From the NCBI RefSeq assembly GCF_030697375.1, contig NZ_JAUYQD010000033.1:62001-126000 (forward strand): a DNA stretch of 64,000 nt, written 5' to 3'. The notes under the pieces were generated by a model. The model saw only the letters and a program-made list of their open reading frames with translations, was not told where the DNA came from and did no database searches. The position numbers and the translations under genes are program-made. Positions 51,580 through 60,096 of the stretch are shown here, one piece after another (the first letter of the stretch is position 1; the number at the start of each line of letters is the position of its first letter). This DNA comes from Rhodoferax sp. (GTDB lineage: Bacteria; Pseudomonadota; Gammaproteobacteria; Burkholderiales; Burkholderiaceae_C).

Positions 51580-52536
51580 ATGCTGTCACGCACTGCCGAT
51601 CATCTTTTCTGGATGTCCCGCTACACCGAGCGGGCCGAAAACACCGCGCGCATGCTGGATGTGAACTACCAGACCTCGCTGCTGCCGCAGTCCGAAGCCG
51701 TGGCCCAGATGGGCTGGCAGGGCCTGTTGTCCATCAGCGAGTTGCTCTCCACCTACACCGAGCGGTATGGCGCGGTGCAGGCCCGCGACGTGATGGACTT
51801 CATGGTCAAGGACGAGAGCAACCCGTCCAGCATCATGTCTTGCCTGGGCGCGGCGCGTGAAAACGCCCGTGCGGTGCGCGGCACCCTCACCACCGAGGTG
51901 TGGGAGACCCACAACACCACCTGGCTGGACGTCAAACGCATGGTCAAGAGCGGCGAGTTTGAGCGGGACCCGGCGCAGTTTTTTGAGTGGGTCAAATTCC
52001 GTTCACACCTGTCGCGCGGCGTGACGGTGGGCACCATGTTGATGGACGAGGCGCTGCATTTCATGCGCCTGGGCACCTTTTTGGAGCGTGCCGACAACAC
52101 GGCACGCCTGGTGGATGTGAAGTTCCACGCGGTGCACAGCGATTTTTTTGGCACCGCCCAGGAGAAGGACCAGGAGTACGACTTCTACCACTGGAGTGCG
52201 ATTTTGCGCAGCGTCTCGGGGTTTGAGGTCTACCGCAAGGTCTACCGCGACGTGATCAAGCCCGAACGCGTGGCCGAGTTGTTAATCTTGCGCCCCGATA
52301 TGCCACGTTCCCTGCACGCCAGTCTGAACGAAGTGGTCAATAACCTGGGGCTGGTGGCGACCGACCAATCCGGTGAAACCCACCGCCGCGCGGGCAAGCT
52401 GCGCGCGGAGCTGCAGTACGGCCGCATTGATGAAATCCTGGCCACCGGCCTGCATGCGTATCTGACCCAATTTCTGGACCGCGTGAACGACCTGGGGGCG
52501 CACATCAGCCGGGAGTTTTTGGTGTCAACCGCCTGA
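51580..52536 (+). CDS. Alpha-E domain protein (COG2307 type)
   Basis: A 318-residue all-helical protein starting MLSRTADHLFWMSRYTERAE, with ENTARMLDVNYQT, MDEALHFMRLGTFLERADNTARLVD and DMPRSLHASLNEVVNNL. The repeated pattern of Glu/Arg-containing helices is the alpha-E signature; its biochemical role is unknown, but it occurs next to circularly permuted ATP-grasp ligases. AAGGGGAA precedes the ATG. It is homologous to the C-terminal part of the fused protein at 33448-36114. Confidence 0.93.
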   Translation: MLSRTADHLFWMSRYTERAENTARMLDVNYQTSLLPQSEAVAQMGWQGLLSISELLSTYTERYGAVQARDVMDFMVKDESNPSSIMSCLGAARENARAVRGTLTTEVWETHNTTWLDVKRMVKSGEFERDPAQFFEWVKFRSHLSRGVTVGTMLMDEALHFMRLGTFLERADNTARLVDVKFHAVHSDFFGTAQEKDQEYDFYHWSAILRSVSGFEVYRKVYRDVIKPERVAELLILRPDMPRSLHASLNEVVNNLGLVATDQSGETHRRAGKLRAELQYGRIDEILATGLHAYLTQFLDRVNDLGAHISREFLVSTA

Positions 52537-52555
52537 AGCCCCGGCGGAGCTGTAT

Positions 52556-53041
52556 ATGACCATCGTTATCCGGGAGGCACAGCCGTCCGACGCCGCGCTG
52601 ATCCACGCCTTCATCGTCGAGTTGGCGATTTATGAAAAAGCCGAGCACGAGGTGGTGGCCAGTGCGGCGGATATCGAGCGCAGCCTGTTCGCGGCGGACT
52701 CTCCCGCACGGGCTCTCATTTGCACACGGGACGGTCAGCCGGTGGGGTATGCCGTGTATTTCCTCAGCTACTCCACCTGGCTGGGGCGCAAGGGCATGTA
52801 CCTGGAGGATCTGTATATATCCCCCACCTACCGTGGCGGTGGTGCGGGCAAACGCATGCTGCGTCACCTGGCCCGGCTGGCCCATGACAGCGGTTGTGGG
52901 CGGCTGGAGTGGAGTGTGCTGGACTGGAATACGCCGGCCATCCAGTTTTACCAGTCGCTGGGGGCCAGTCCACAAAGCGAATGGGTGCGCTATCGCATGG
53001 CCGATGAAACTCTGAAAAACTTCGCCAGCGAAGGCCTGTAA
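52556..53041 (+). CDS. GNAT-family N-acetyltransferase
   Basis: A 161-residue acetyltransferase of the diamine (spermidine/spermine) acetyltransferase-like subgroup: IVIREAQPSDAALIHAFIVELAIYEK at the start, WLGRKGMYLEDLYISPTYRGGGAGKRML containing the acetyl-CoA loop (RGGGAGK), and WSVLDWNTPAIQFYQSLGA. The acceptor amine is unknown. It follows the alpha-E gene by 19 bases with a GGAG site, so co-transcription with the ATP-grasp pair is possible but may be fortuitous. Confidence 0.9.
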   Translation: MTIVIREAQPSDAALIHAFIVELAIYEKAEHEVVASAADIERSLFAADSPARALICTRDGQPVGYAVYFLSYSTWLGRKGMYLEDLYISPTYRGGGAGKRMLRHLARLAHDSGCGRLEWSVLDWNTPAIQFYQSLGASPQSEWVRYRMADETLKNFASEGL

Positions 53042-53104
53042 ACCAGGGTTTTTGGCGTCCAAACGGAAGCATTTTCTGCATAATGCTTTGAGATTGGAAC
53101 ATGC

Positions 53105-53974
53105 ATGAAAGTCGCCGAAATAGACCAGGAAATTGAACAAGCCAAGACCCGGGGGCCTTTGAGCGACTTGGTGATTCAACCCTGCCCGGGCCCGCTGGCC
53201 GAGCTGCGTAAAGAGGTCAACACGGGTGATCCAGACCCCGCAGCCATTGCACGTATTGCAGGCAGTGATGTGGCCATGGCGGCCGCCCTGATGCGCGTGG
53301 CCAACAGCCCCATGTATGCCCGCGCGCGTGCTGCGGCCACGGTGGCGCAGGCGGTGGCCATGTTGGGCGTGGGCCAGACGGTGACTATTCTGACGGGGTT
53401 CATGCTGCGCCGTGCAGTGATTGTCAACTCGCCGCTGATCGAGCATTTTTGGGAAACCTCCAGCCGCCGGGCCACGGCCATGGGCTTTATTGCACGCCAG
53501 ATGTATGGCGTGAATGCCGATATTGCACAGACCGTGGGGCTGTTTTGCCATGTGGGCATCCCCGTGATGTTGCAGGGCATCAAAGGCTATGCCCAAACGC
53601 TGGCCCAAGCCATGGCGCAAGAGGACCGCAGTTTCACCGAGACCGAAAATGCAGCCCACCGCACCGACCATGCCGTGGTGGGCGCCATTGTGGCCAAGAC
53701 CTGGCACTTGCCGCCCATTATTTCGGTGGCGGTGCGCTTGCACCACGATTTCACGATTCTGAAGGATGACAGCGTTCCTGCCGAAGCGCGCACCTTGGTC
53801 GCCATGGCGCTGGTGGCCGACCACTTGGTGGCCATGCATGAAGGCGTTAAAGAGCAGCGCGAGTGGGAACTTCATGGTTCCGCATGCCTGGCCTTTTTGA
53901 AAGTGAACGAGGCGGAACTGGAAATTTGGCAAGACAGCCTGCACCCCCAGTTTGACATCGCCTCGGTCAACTAA
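53105..53974 (+). CDS. HDOD-domain signalling protein
   Basis: A 289-residue protein with an HDOD domain (about 20-220): AELRKEVNTGDPDPAAIARIAGSDVAMAAALMRVANSP-type opening, ATVAQAVAMLGVGQTVTILTG, and AHRTDHAVVGAIVAKTWHLPPIISVAVRLHHD. HDOD domains resemble HD hydrolases but lack the metal HD pair and act as scaffolds in signalling or motility control. An ATG four bases upstream is out of frame. The 63-base gap ahead contains an aagcatt/aatgctt inverted repeat. Target pathway unknown. Confidence 0.88.
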   Translation: MKVAEIDQEIEQAKTRGPLSDLVIQPCPGPLAELRKEVNTGDPDPAAIARIAGSDVAMAAALMRVANSPMYARARAAATVAQAVAMLGVGQTVTILTGFMLRRAVIVNSPLIEHFWETSSRRATAMGFIARQMYGVNADIAQTVGLFCHVGIPVMLQGIKGYAQTLAQAMAQEDRSFTETENAAHRTDHAVVGAIVAKTWHLPPIISVAVRLHHDFTILKDDSVPAEARTLVAMALVADHLVAMHEGVKEQREWELHGSACLAFLKVNEAELEIWQDSLHPQFDIASVN

Positions 53975-53986
53975 GCGCGGTGTCTT

Positions 53987-55210
53987 CTAGGGCTTGAATA
54001 CCATTGCGTCCAGGCCCAGGGCGCGAATTTTTTCAGCGGCGGTTTGCGCCGCGTTTTCTGAATCAAAAGGCCCCACCCGCACCCGGGTGCGCAGGCCTTT
54101 TTTGGTTTGGATTTCTTGTTTGAACACCGCAAACCCCGCGTCGCTGAGTTTGACGTAGGCATTGCGCGCATTGTTGTCGTCGGCAAACAGCCCTGCATTG
54201 ATCAAAAAATGGGGTTCTGCTGCGGGTGGCGCAGTGGTGGATGCACTTGCCTTTGCGGTGTCAGACGCCTTGGCCGGAACTTTTGCGGGGGGCTTGGCTG
54301 CAATCACCTTGGGGGCGGGTTTGGCAACCGGTTTTGGGGGCTCTTTTTTTGCCTTGGCAGCCACCGCTTTCGGGACATCAACCGTCTGTGCCACCGCCAC
54401 TGCTAGCGGCATTGGGGCCAGCGCTTCAGGCGCCGACGCCACCGGCGCTGCTGCCAATGCTGTGGTGGGTTCTGAGGCGGCGGCCAAAGGGGCAGACGCC
54501 GTGGCCACCGGTGCCAATGCCAGCACGGGCGCCGGAGCAGACGCGGCGGGCAAGGGTTTGAGGGCCGCATCCAAAGCCTGGTCCAGCGCCAGATTGCGTA
54601 CCTCGACCGCCTTTGGCGGGCTCTCGGGCAGCGGCTTGGCCTTGGGGCTATAAAAGTAGCCCATGAGCACCACGCCCAACACCGCGGCGTTGGCCAATAT
54701 CAGCCACGCCAGGCGCTGGCGGGAGCTGGATTGGCGGTTGAGCATGGCACAGGCTTCGGACAAGGTGTTGTTGACCAACAGTGCGTGGGCCATTTTTTTA
54801 CGGCATTGGGCATAAAAGAGCGCGTTGCCATACAGACCTGGCACGGCAATGGCCGCCAGGGCAAACGCCAGAAATAGTCCCCATTCTGCGGATTCGGGAA
54901 GTTGAAATACCAGCCGCCCGATGCCAAACACCAGTAGGGCCAGACCGACCACCGCACCGGCATAGAGCAAGGCGGCGCTCCACAGTTGGCGGTAGGCCAT
55001 CCAGTTCAGCGTGCACAAGGCCGCACTCCAGTTCCAGCTCAGGGTCGGCCGGTCAGCGGCCTCGAAGCGGGTGAAGCGGGGCAGGTAGTAGCCCATACGG
55101 ACCGGGCCGATGGCGGCGCGGTACATCGCGGTGGTGGAGTCGCCTTCGGACTGGTCGGCCGTGGTGACGTCTGTGGGGAGCTGTGTGGAGGTGGCTGGCG
55201 TGGCGCGCAT
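53987..55210 (-). CDS. SPOR-domain membrane protein with DUF2628-like N-terminus
   Basis: A 407-residue protein. Residues about 50-185 resemble DUF2628 membrane proteins (TLSWNWSAALCTLNWMAYRQLWSAAL-type start and three to four membrane helices); then comes an Ala/Pro/Lys-rich periplasmic linker of about 120 residues and a C-terminal SPOR domain (about 330-407: HFLINAGLFADDNNARNAYVKL, TRVRVGPFDSENAAQTAAEK). SPOR domains bind glycan strands stripped of stem peptides at division sites. It begins three bases after mltB, so a joint role in cell-wall remodelling is likely. Confidence 0.88.
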   Translation of the reverse strand: MRATPATSTQLPTDVTTADQSEGDSTTAMYRAAIGPVRMGYYLPRFTRFEAADRPTLSWNWSAALCTLNWMAYRQLWSAALLYAGAVVGLALLVFGIGRLVFQLPESAEWGLFLAFALAAIAVPGLYGNALFYAQCRKKMAHALLVNNTLSEACAMLNRQSSSRQRLAWLILANAAVLGVVLMGYFYSPKAKPLPESPPKAVEVRNLALDQALDAALKPLPAASAPAPVLALAPVATASAPLAAASEPTTALAAAPVASAPEALAPMPLAVAVAQTVDVPKAVAAKAKKEPPKPVAKPAPKVIAAKPPAKVPAKASDTAKASASTTAPPAAEPHFLINAGLFADDNNARNAYVKLSDAGFAVFKQEIQTKKGLRTRVRVGPFDSENAAQTAAEKIRALGLDAMVFKP

Positions 55211-55213
55211 GCT

Positions 55214-56350
55214 TTATTTTGGCATGTTGGCTTGGGACCCCGCCATGGCGGCCGCCACCTCTTGGCCCAGCTCAATCACGGCCAGGGCGTAGTAGCTGCT
55301 CCAGTTGTAGCGGGTGATGGTGTAGAAGTTGTCCGTGCCCGCCAGGTACAGGGGCGCATCACCGCCGTTTTGCAACTCCACCAGGGCCAGCAAGCCGGGG
55401 TGTTCCAGGGCGGCCCCTTGCAGGACGGCACCTTTGGCCGCAAAGGCGGCTGGGGTGAAGGTGGGCACGATATCGGGGGCCATTAAAGCGGCGATATTGA
55501 GCTTTTGCATGTCGAATTGCACCGGGTAGTGCGTGGGCATGCCGGGCTGCCATTTGAAGGCCTTGAAATAGTTGGCCACCGAGCCAATCACATCGGCCGG
55601 GCTGAGGAACAGGTCCACGCGGCCATCCCCATCAAAATCCACCGCGTATTTGTTCCAGCTCGACGGCATGAACTGGGGCAAGCCCATGGCCCCGGCGTAG
55701 CTGCCGCGCAGGGCCAAGGGGTCGGTTCCGGTGCGTTGGGTCAGCTTCAAGAACGCCTCCAGCTCCGACAGGAAAAACGCCGCACGCTCTTTGGCGCGTG
55801 GGTGCTCGGCAGGAAAGTCAAACGCCAGCGTGGACAAGGCATCCATCACCCGGTAGCTGCCAGTCTGCTGGCCATAAATCGTCTCCACCCCGACGATGCC
55901 CACGATGATGCTGGCCGGCACGCCGGTCTGGCTTTCGGCGCGCTCCAGGGCGGCACGGTTGGCCTGCCAAAACTTCACGCCGGCCTGGATGCGGATCGGG
56001 TCGATAAAGCGGCTGCGGTACACCGTCCAGTTTTTGGGGGTGCCCACGGCGGGTGGGGTGATGGCGCGGGCCACGGCCGCGGTGTAACGTGCCTGGCCTA
56101 TGGTTTCGCGCACCCAAACCGGGTCCAGCTGGTTGCGCTCGGCCATCTCGCTGGCGGTTTGCATCACCTCGGGGCGGCTGGCATACAAAGGGCCTGCGGG
56201 GGCGGCGGCATGGGCTTTCTTTTTGGCGTGCGCGGCGTGTGGGTGCTTGGTCTTGGGTTTTGTGTGTTTTTTGCTTGCAGCCCCCGCATTCATTGCGTAA
56301 GCAGCTATTAAAAAGATAGCAATAGTGCGGGTGAGAAGGGTTAAGGTCAT
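55214..56350 (-). CDS. mltB: Lytic murein transglycosylase B
   Basis: Cleaves peptidoglycan glycan strands to 1,6-anhydromuropeptides in the periplasm; 378 residues. The catalytic Glu is in GIVGVETIYGQQTGSYRVMD, with GSYAGAMGLPQFMPSSWNKYA and DGDGRVDLFLSPADVIGSVANYF typical of the MltB/SltB family. The signal peptide MTLTLLTRTIAIFLIAAYAM ends with NAGA; residues 10-24 are encoded exactly by a dispersed palindromic repeat. A Lys/His/Ala-rich linker follows. An upstream in-frame start 15 codons earlier is less likely. The SPOR protein gene follows. Confidence 0.93.
   Translation of the reverse strand: MTLTLLTRTIAIFLIAAYAMNAGAASKKHTKPKTKHPHAAHAKKKAHAAAPAGPLYASRPEVMQTASEMAERNQLDPVWVRETIGQARYTAAVARAITPPAVGTPKNWTVYRSRFIDPIRIQAGVKFWQANRAALERAESQTGVPASIIVGIVGVETIYGQQTGSYRVMDALSTLAFDFPAEHPRAKERAAFFLSELEAFLKLTQRTGTDPLALRGSYAGAMGLPQFMPSSWNKYAVDFDGDGRVDLFLSPADVIGSVANYFKAFKWQPGMPTHYPVQFDMQKLNIAALMAPDIVPTFTPAAFAAKGAVLQGAALEHPGLLALVELQNGGDAPLYLAGTDNFYTITRYNWSSYYALAVIELGQEVAAAMAGSQANMPK
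56279..56322 (+). repeat. Dispersed palindromic repeat forming the MltB signal peptide core
   Basis: agcccccgcattcattgcg, taagc, agctatt-aaaaag-atagcaa. On the minus strand it encodes IAIFLIAAYAMNAGA, the hydrophobic core and end of the signal peptide. Confidence 0.82.
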
Positions 56351-56399
56351 CAGTGCGATTGCGGTAGGAAGCTTGGTACCAAGTATCGCACCCACTGCG

Positions 56400-57056
56400 T
56401 CAGGCCGTCAGCATGCCCCGTGCTTCAATGAAGGCCACCACCTCGGCCACGCCCGTCAAAGTTTTCAGGTTGGTCATGACAAAAGGTTTGAGCCCCTTGG
56501 CGGTGGTGCGCATGCGGATGGTGTCGGCTTCCATCACCGCCAGGTTGGCGCCCACATGGGGGGCCAGGTCGGTTTTGTTGATGACGAACAGGTCGCTCTT
56601 GGTGATGCCGGGGCCGCCTTTGCGCGGAATCTTCTCTCCGGCGGCCACGTCGATCACATAAATGGTCAGGTCCGAGAGCTCGGGGCTGAAGGTGGCGGCC
56701 AGGTTGTCGCCGCCGCTCTCAATAAACACGATGTCCGCGTTGGGGTGGTCGACCAGCATGCGGTCGATGGCTTCGAGGTTGATGGAGCAGTCCTCGCGGA
56801 TGGCGGTGTGCGGGCAGCCGCCGGTCTCCACCCCCATGATGCGGTCCGCCGGCAGCGCGCCGCTGACGGTGAGCAGGCGCTGGTCTTCCTTGGTGTAGAT
56901 GTCGTTGGTGATCGCCACCAGGTCGTACTGCGCGCGCATGGCCTTGCAGAGCATCTCCAGCAGCGTGGTCTTGCCGGAACCCACGGGGCCGCCGATGCCG
57001 ACGCGCAGGGGAGGGAGTTTTTTGGTGCGGTGGGGGATGTGGTGCAGTGCGGACAT
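56400..57056 (-). CDS. ureG: Urease accessory GTPase UreG
   Basis: SIMIBI-class GTPase of 218 residues that supplies energy for nickel insertion into urease. P loop [15 protein letters not shown], nickel motif [15 protein letters not shown] (Cys-Pro-His), Walker B-like [17 protein letters not shown] and guanine motif VINKTDLAP are all present. It is the last gene of the cluster, separated from ureF by a 48-base gap filled by a dispersed repeat. Confidence 0.97.
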   Translation of the reverse strand: MSALHHIPHRTKKLPPLRVGIGGPVGSGKTTLLEMLCKAMRAQYDLVAITNDIYTKEDQRLLTVSGALPADRIMGVETGGCPHTAIREDCSINLEAIDRMLVDHPNADIVFIESGGDNLAATFSPELSDLTIYVIDVAAGEKIPRKGGPGITKSDLFVINKTDLAPHVGANLAVMEADTIRMRTTAKGLKPFVMTNLKTLTGVAEVVAFIEARGMLTA

Positions 57057-57062
57057 GGTGGT

Positions 57063-57109
57063 TTGCTATCAATAAAGGAGCTGCTTGCGCAATGGATACG
57101 GGGGCTAGG
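57063..57109 (-). repeat. Dispersed palindromic repeat between ureF and ureG
   Basis: ttgctatc-aataaagg-agctgc, ttgcgcaatggatacg, ggggctagga. The outer arm overlaps the end of ureF and supplies its TAG stop (57105-57107). Confidence 0.82.
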
Positions 57110-57782
57110 AGCGAAAAAGTCTTGAATATTGGACTTCATGCTGGGCACTCAAAATGGCCAGCATGGGGGAGAAGGCCTGGCGGGTGGCGTCGTTCAAGGT
57201 CAGCGCATGGTCGATGGCGGCGGGAATCTCGGCGGTCAGCGCCGACAAGATGCGTTGCCCGGCGCTCTGGCCCAGCGGCACCGACTTGATGGCGGCCTGC
57301 ACCATGTTCTCGGCCCAGCCAAAGGCGTAGGCCAGCAGGCAGTCTCGCACCTCGGCGCCGGTGGCGCTGGCGGCCAGGGCAAAGGCCAGGGGGTAGGTCG
57401 GCTGCAATCCTGCCAGCAGCGCGATGTGTTCGGGCGTGGCCGTGGTGTGGTTGCGCAGCCACTCCAGCAGGGAGCGGCCCATTTGCTCGGTCTGCGCGCG
57501 CAGCTCCGCACTTTCGCGCGTGTGCAGCACCCAGGCATTGAGTGTGCCAATGCGCGCCGCATCGGCCGCCCGCCAGGCGGGAATCGCCTGGGCCACCACG
57601 GCCAGCTCGGAGCGGGCCAGGCCCAGGTGCAGCTGGTCCAGCAGCCAGGCCTGTGCTTCACTTTCTGTAGCTACCCGCGCAGTATCCACGCCGGCTTCCA
57701 GGCATTCGGAGTAGGAAAAGCCGCCAATGGGCAGGGCCGGCGAGGCCAGCCACATCAGCTGCATCAGGCTGAAGTCCAGCAT
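57105..57782 (-). CDS. ureF: Urease accessory protein UreF
   Basis: All-helical chaperone of 225 residues acting with UreD and UreG in urease activation. [27 protein letters not shown] near the start, [20 protein letters not shown] and [29 protein letters not shown] near the end are family features. It starts 12 bases after ureE. Its stop codon lies in a dispersed repeat, so its original C-terminus may have been changed (now ending [10 protein letters not shown]). Confidence 0.95.
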   Translation of the reverse strand: MLDFSLMQLMWLASPALPIGGFSYSECLEAGVDTARVATESEAQAWLLDQLHLGLARSELAVVAQAIPAWRAADAARIGTLNAWVLHTRESAELRAQTEQMGRSLLEWLRNHTTATPEHIALLAGLQPTYPLAFALAASATGAEVRDCLLAYAFGWAENMVQAAIKSVPLGQSAGQRILSALTAEIPAAIDHALTLNDATRQAFSPMLAILSAQHEVQYSRLFRS

Positions 57783-57794
57783 GGGCGTGGTGCT

Positions 57795-58430
57795 TCAGTG
57801 GCCGTGGTCGTGGCCATGGTTGCAGCCCGGTCCATGCACATGGGGTGCCGCAGCAGCGGCGGCCACGGGGATGTTGATGGGGATGAGGCCGCGCTTGGGT
57901 TTGTCTGTCGCAGCTGCCGGGTCGTCGTGTCCATGGCTGTGGTGCGCGCCGTGGGCATGGGCGTGGCCGTGTGCCGCCGCCGCATAGGCGCCGCCTTCGG
58001 GCTCAAATGCCTCGCAGGCTTCCACCACCGTCATGTGCATGGCGCGCAGCATGTCGGCCAGCACATGGTCGGGCTCGATTTTCAGGTGGTCGGGTTGTAA
58101 TTCGATGGGCACATGGCGGTTGCCCAGGTGGTAAGCGGCGCGGGTCAAATCAAACGGCGTACCGTGCTCGGTGCACGCGGTGATCACCAACACCGGCTGC
58201 GGCGCGGCAATGACGCGGATGAGCGAGCCGTCTTCGGCCACCAACACATCGCCGCCGCGCACGGCCGTGCCCCGTGGCAGGAAGACGCCGATCTGGCGGC
58301 CTTGCGAGTCGGTGGCGTCAAAACGGCTTTTCTGGCGCACGTCCCAGTCGAGTTCGACGGTGGCGGCGCGTTTGAGCAGGGCGGGGGCCAGGCCTTGGCC
58401 TTGGGAGAGAAGTTTGTGGGCGGTCAGCAT
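57795..58430 (-). CDS. ureE: Urease nickel metallochaperone UreE
   Basis: Nickel carrier of 211 residues. The N-terminal peptide-binding domain ([38 protein letters not shown]) is followed by the ferredoxin-like metal domain (YHLGNRHVPIELQPDHLKIEPDHVLADMLRAM-type, with the conserved GNRHVP His). The tail has an unusually long His-rich region in two blocks (HGHAHAHGAHHSHGHDD and HVHGPGCNHGHDHGH), expected to store several nickel ions. The ATG at 58430 fits the family (MLTAHKLLSQG). A truncated homologue of its first 30 residues opens the chimeric ORF at 58757-59008. Confidence 0.95.
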   Translation of the reverse strand: MLTAHKLLSQGQGLAPALLKRAATVELDWDVRQKSRFDATDSQGRQIGVFLPRGTAVRGGDVLVAEDGSLIRVIAAPQPVLVITACTEHGTPFDLTRAAYHLGNRHVPIELQPDHLKIEPDHVLADMLRAMHMTVVEACEAFEPEGGAYAAAAHGHAHAHGAHHSHGHDDPAAATDKPKRGLIPINIPVAAAAAAPHVHGPGCNHGHDHGH

Positions 58431-58494
58431 GTCAAGACTTTCAACGGAGCCCAAATGGGGCAAGAATAGGCCATTTTGTATGAATGGAGGTTCT

Positions 58495-58707
58495 ATGCAA
58501 AGAGTGGAGACTGTGGAGATGGATGGTGGCTTGGCGGTGATCCTGTCGCAGGACGTTCTTTCAAAGTTGAACGTAGGTCTGGGCGATTCGGTACACGTCG
58601 ATGTGGTGGCTGGAGGTTTCAACTTGCGGTCTGAAAACTCGCCCCAAGTGGTGGCGTTCGCGGTGGTACCGAATGGAGATACTGAGTGGAAAGTCGATCC
58701 ACGCTAA
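58495..58707 (+). CDS. Orphan AbrB/MazE-like small protein
   Basis: A 70-residue protein, MQRVETVEMDGGLAVILSQD with VLSKLNVGLGDSVHVDVV, which resembles the swapped-hairpin AbrB/MazE/SpoVT DNA-binding fold of antitoxins. GGAGG precedes the ATG; an ATG 15 bases upstream is less well placed. It is the only plus-strand gene in the urease cluster and lies in the inserted segment. No toxin gene of MazF or PIN type is adjacent, so a toxin-antitoxin function is unsupported. Confidence 0.55.
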   Translation: MQRVETVEMDGGLAVILSQDVLSKLNVGLGDSVHVDVVAGGFNLRSENSPQVVAFAVVPNGDTEWKVDPR

Positions 58708-58756
58708 AACCGTATTCGATCTTTACCGACAACGCCACGCGGTAGGCATAAACCCA

Positions 58757-58908
58757 TCAAAACAAAAAGTACCGCTGCGCCATCGGCAAACTCACCGCCG
58801 GCTCACAGGTGAGCAACTGCCCATCGGCGCGCACGCTGTAGGTCTGGGCGTCGATCTCCATGGTGGGCAGGTAGCGGTTGTGCACCATGTGCTGTTTGCG
58901 CACGCCCC
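58757..58908 (-). repeat. 152-bp direct repeat, copy A (duplicated ureC 3' end)
   Basis: Matches 60097-60248 with four mismatches in 152 bases and no gaps, at an offset of exactly 1340 bases. The repeat begins at the stop codon of both ORFs and ends in cacgcccc. Confidence 0.93.
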
Positions 58909-59008
58909 CGTCCAGCTCCACGGTGGCGGCGCGTTGGAGGAGGCCGTGCGAGAGGCCGGCCCCTTGCGGTAATAGTTTGGAAGCTTGCAGCATAGTGTGC
59001 ACGGTCAT
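58757..59008 (-). pseudogene. Chimeric ureE'-ureC' ORF (duplication remnant)
   Basis: An 83-codon ORF whose first about 34 codons ([20 protein letters not shown] then RAATVELD) are homologous but not identical to the start of UreE, and whose remaining codons ([20 protein letters not shown] to QRYFLF) are the last 49 residues of UreC. The UreC part is a 97% identical direct repeat of the true ureC end. It overlaps the DUF3298-like stop by four bases (ATGA), so it might still be translated, but neither parent function can survive. It marks a recombination joint between ureC and ureE. Confidence 0.82.
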
Positions 59009-60078
59009 CGTTTTTGTAACTGTTCAACATATTGGCGGCCTTGTTGCGACAGAAATCGCTTAAGTTTTTTCCAAGGCACGATGTAGTCCTCAACGCATCC
59101 GCTTTGTGCGTAGGGGTACCAATAGCGAAATCCTATGCCATTTGCTTCAAGGCTTGCAATTGTTGCTACTGGATCGTTCAAAGAGCCAAGGCACTCTTGA
59201 TCCTGCGCTGGTAACGATTCGACATCTGGCTTGCCCTGGAGGGCAATGTTCCAAATGACCCGTCCGAGTTCAGATTCATAGGGGACTTCTTTTTGGTCCT
59301 TCGTATCCTTTTGATCGCTGATGATCCAGCTATCAAGTGGAATTTCTATCCCTTTGCGGGTATCAAATACCAAGTAGGAGAAGGCGTGATACGGGTGTGC
59401 GCCACCGCAGTAGCCGCTGTAGTTTCTGGATACCGATAGGATCGCACCTGACCAAAAGACAGGTGTCGTGTTCAACGCGTCGCCAAAGGGATCGGTGAAT
59501 CGCTCTACGGCGTACCCCGCACTAACGCAGACGAGGTGATTTTCCACTGCCTGGTCAAGCTCTTTTCTGAGTGCACGATTGACTTCTGCTTCTGAAGGTG
59601 AGGCATTTGCGATTTGCAGAGTTTGCAATTCCTCTATGCCTTTGATCGACACAAATTGAATAGTGCGGGTAGACAGAATTTTCTGGGATAAAACCTTCAA
59701 AGGTGCATTTTTTATGCGGTCACCGTCATAACTGCGCGCACGTTGGATGGCTATGGGGATACTCCCGCCAGTGGGGTTTGTCCAACTACCGTTGACGGTG
59801 TCTCCGTTGCATGTGAGTTTCAAACTACCAGTCTTTTTTCCGTGGCTGTCGTACTCGTCCCAGGTGTTGTCCGAGCCTTGGCGGGGCTTCAAGAGCAAGT
59901 CATTGAGCGATTCGCGATAGCGATACCGACCGTACTCTGTGTCTATTTCCAATGTAACGGGCGTTTGTCCAAGGCGTCCTTGCCACACGCCTTGGACTGA
60001 ACAACTCGGGTCTGCGGCGGAGGAACTCCCCGAGGAGAGCATCAGGATTAAAGAAAAGGCAGCATTTGCAGGCTTCAT
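59005..60078 (-). CDS. Exported DUF3298-like protein, unknown function
   Basis: A 357-residue exported protein: signal peptide about 1-22 ([16 protein letters not shown] end), an N-terminal domain with [21 protein letters not shown], and a C-terminal part with [20 protein letters not shown] and [12 protein letters not shown], matching the DUF3298/RsiV-type periplasmic fold. It is inserted between ureC and ureE and looks less GC-rich than the urease genes, which supports later acquisition. No strong ribosome site precedes the ATG. It probably has nothing to do with urease. Confidence 0.78.
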   Translation of the reverse strand: MKPANAAFSLILMLSSGSSSAADPSCSVQGVWQGRLGQTPVTLEIDTEYGRYRYRESLNDLLLKPRQGSDNTWDEYDSHGKKTGSLKLTCNGDTVNGSWTNPTGGSIPIAIQRARSYDGDRIKNAPLKVLSQKILSTRTIQFVSIKGIEELQTLQIANASPSEAEVNRALRKELDQAVENHLVCVSAGYAVERFTDPFGDALNTTPVFWSGAILSVSRNYSGYCGGAHPYHAFSYLVFDTRKGIEIPLDSWIISDQKDTKDQKEVPYESELGRVIWNIALQGKPDVESLPAQDQECLGSLNDPVATIASLEANGIGFRYWYPYAQSGCVEDYIVPWKKLKRFLSQQGRQYVEQLQKR

Positions 60079-60096
60079 CGTGGCCAGTCTAAGCGT

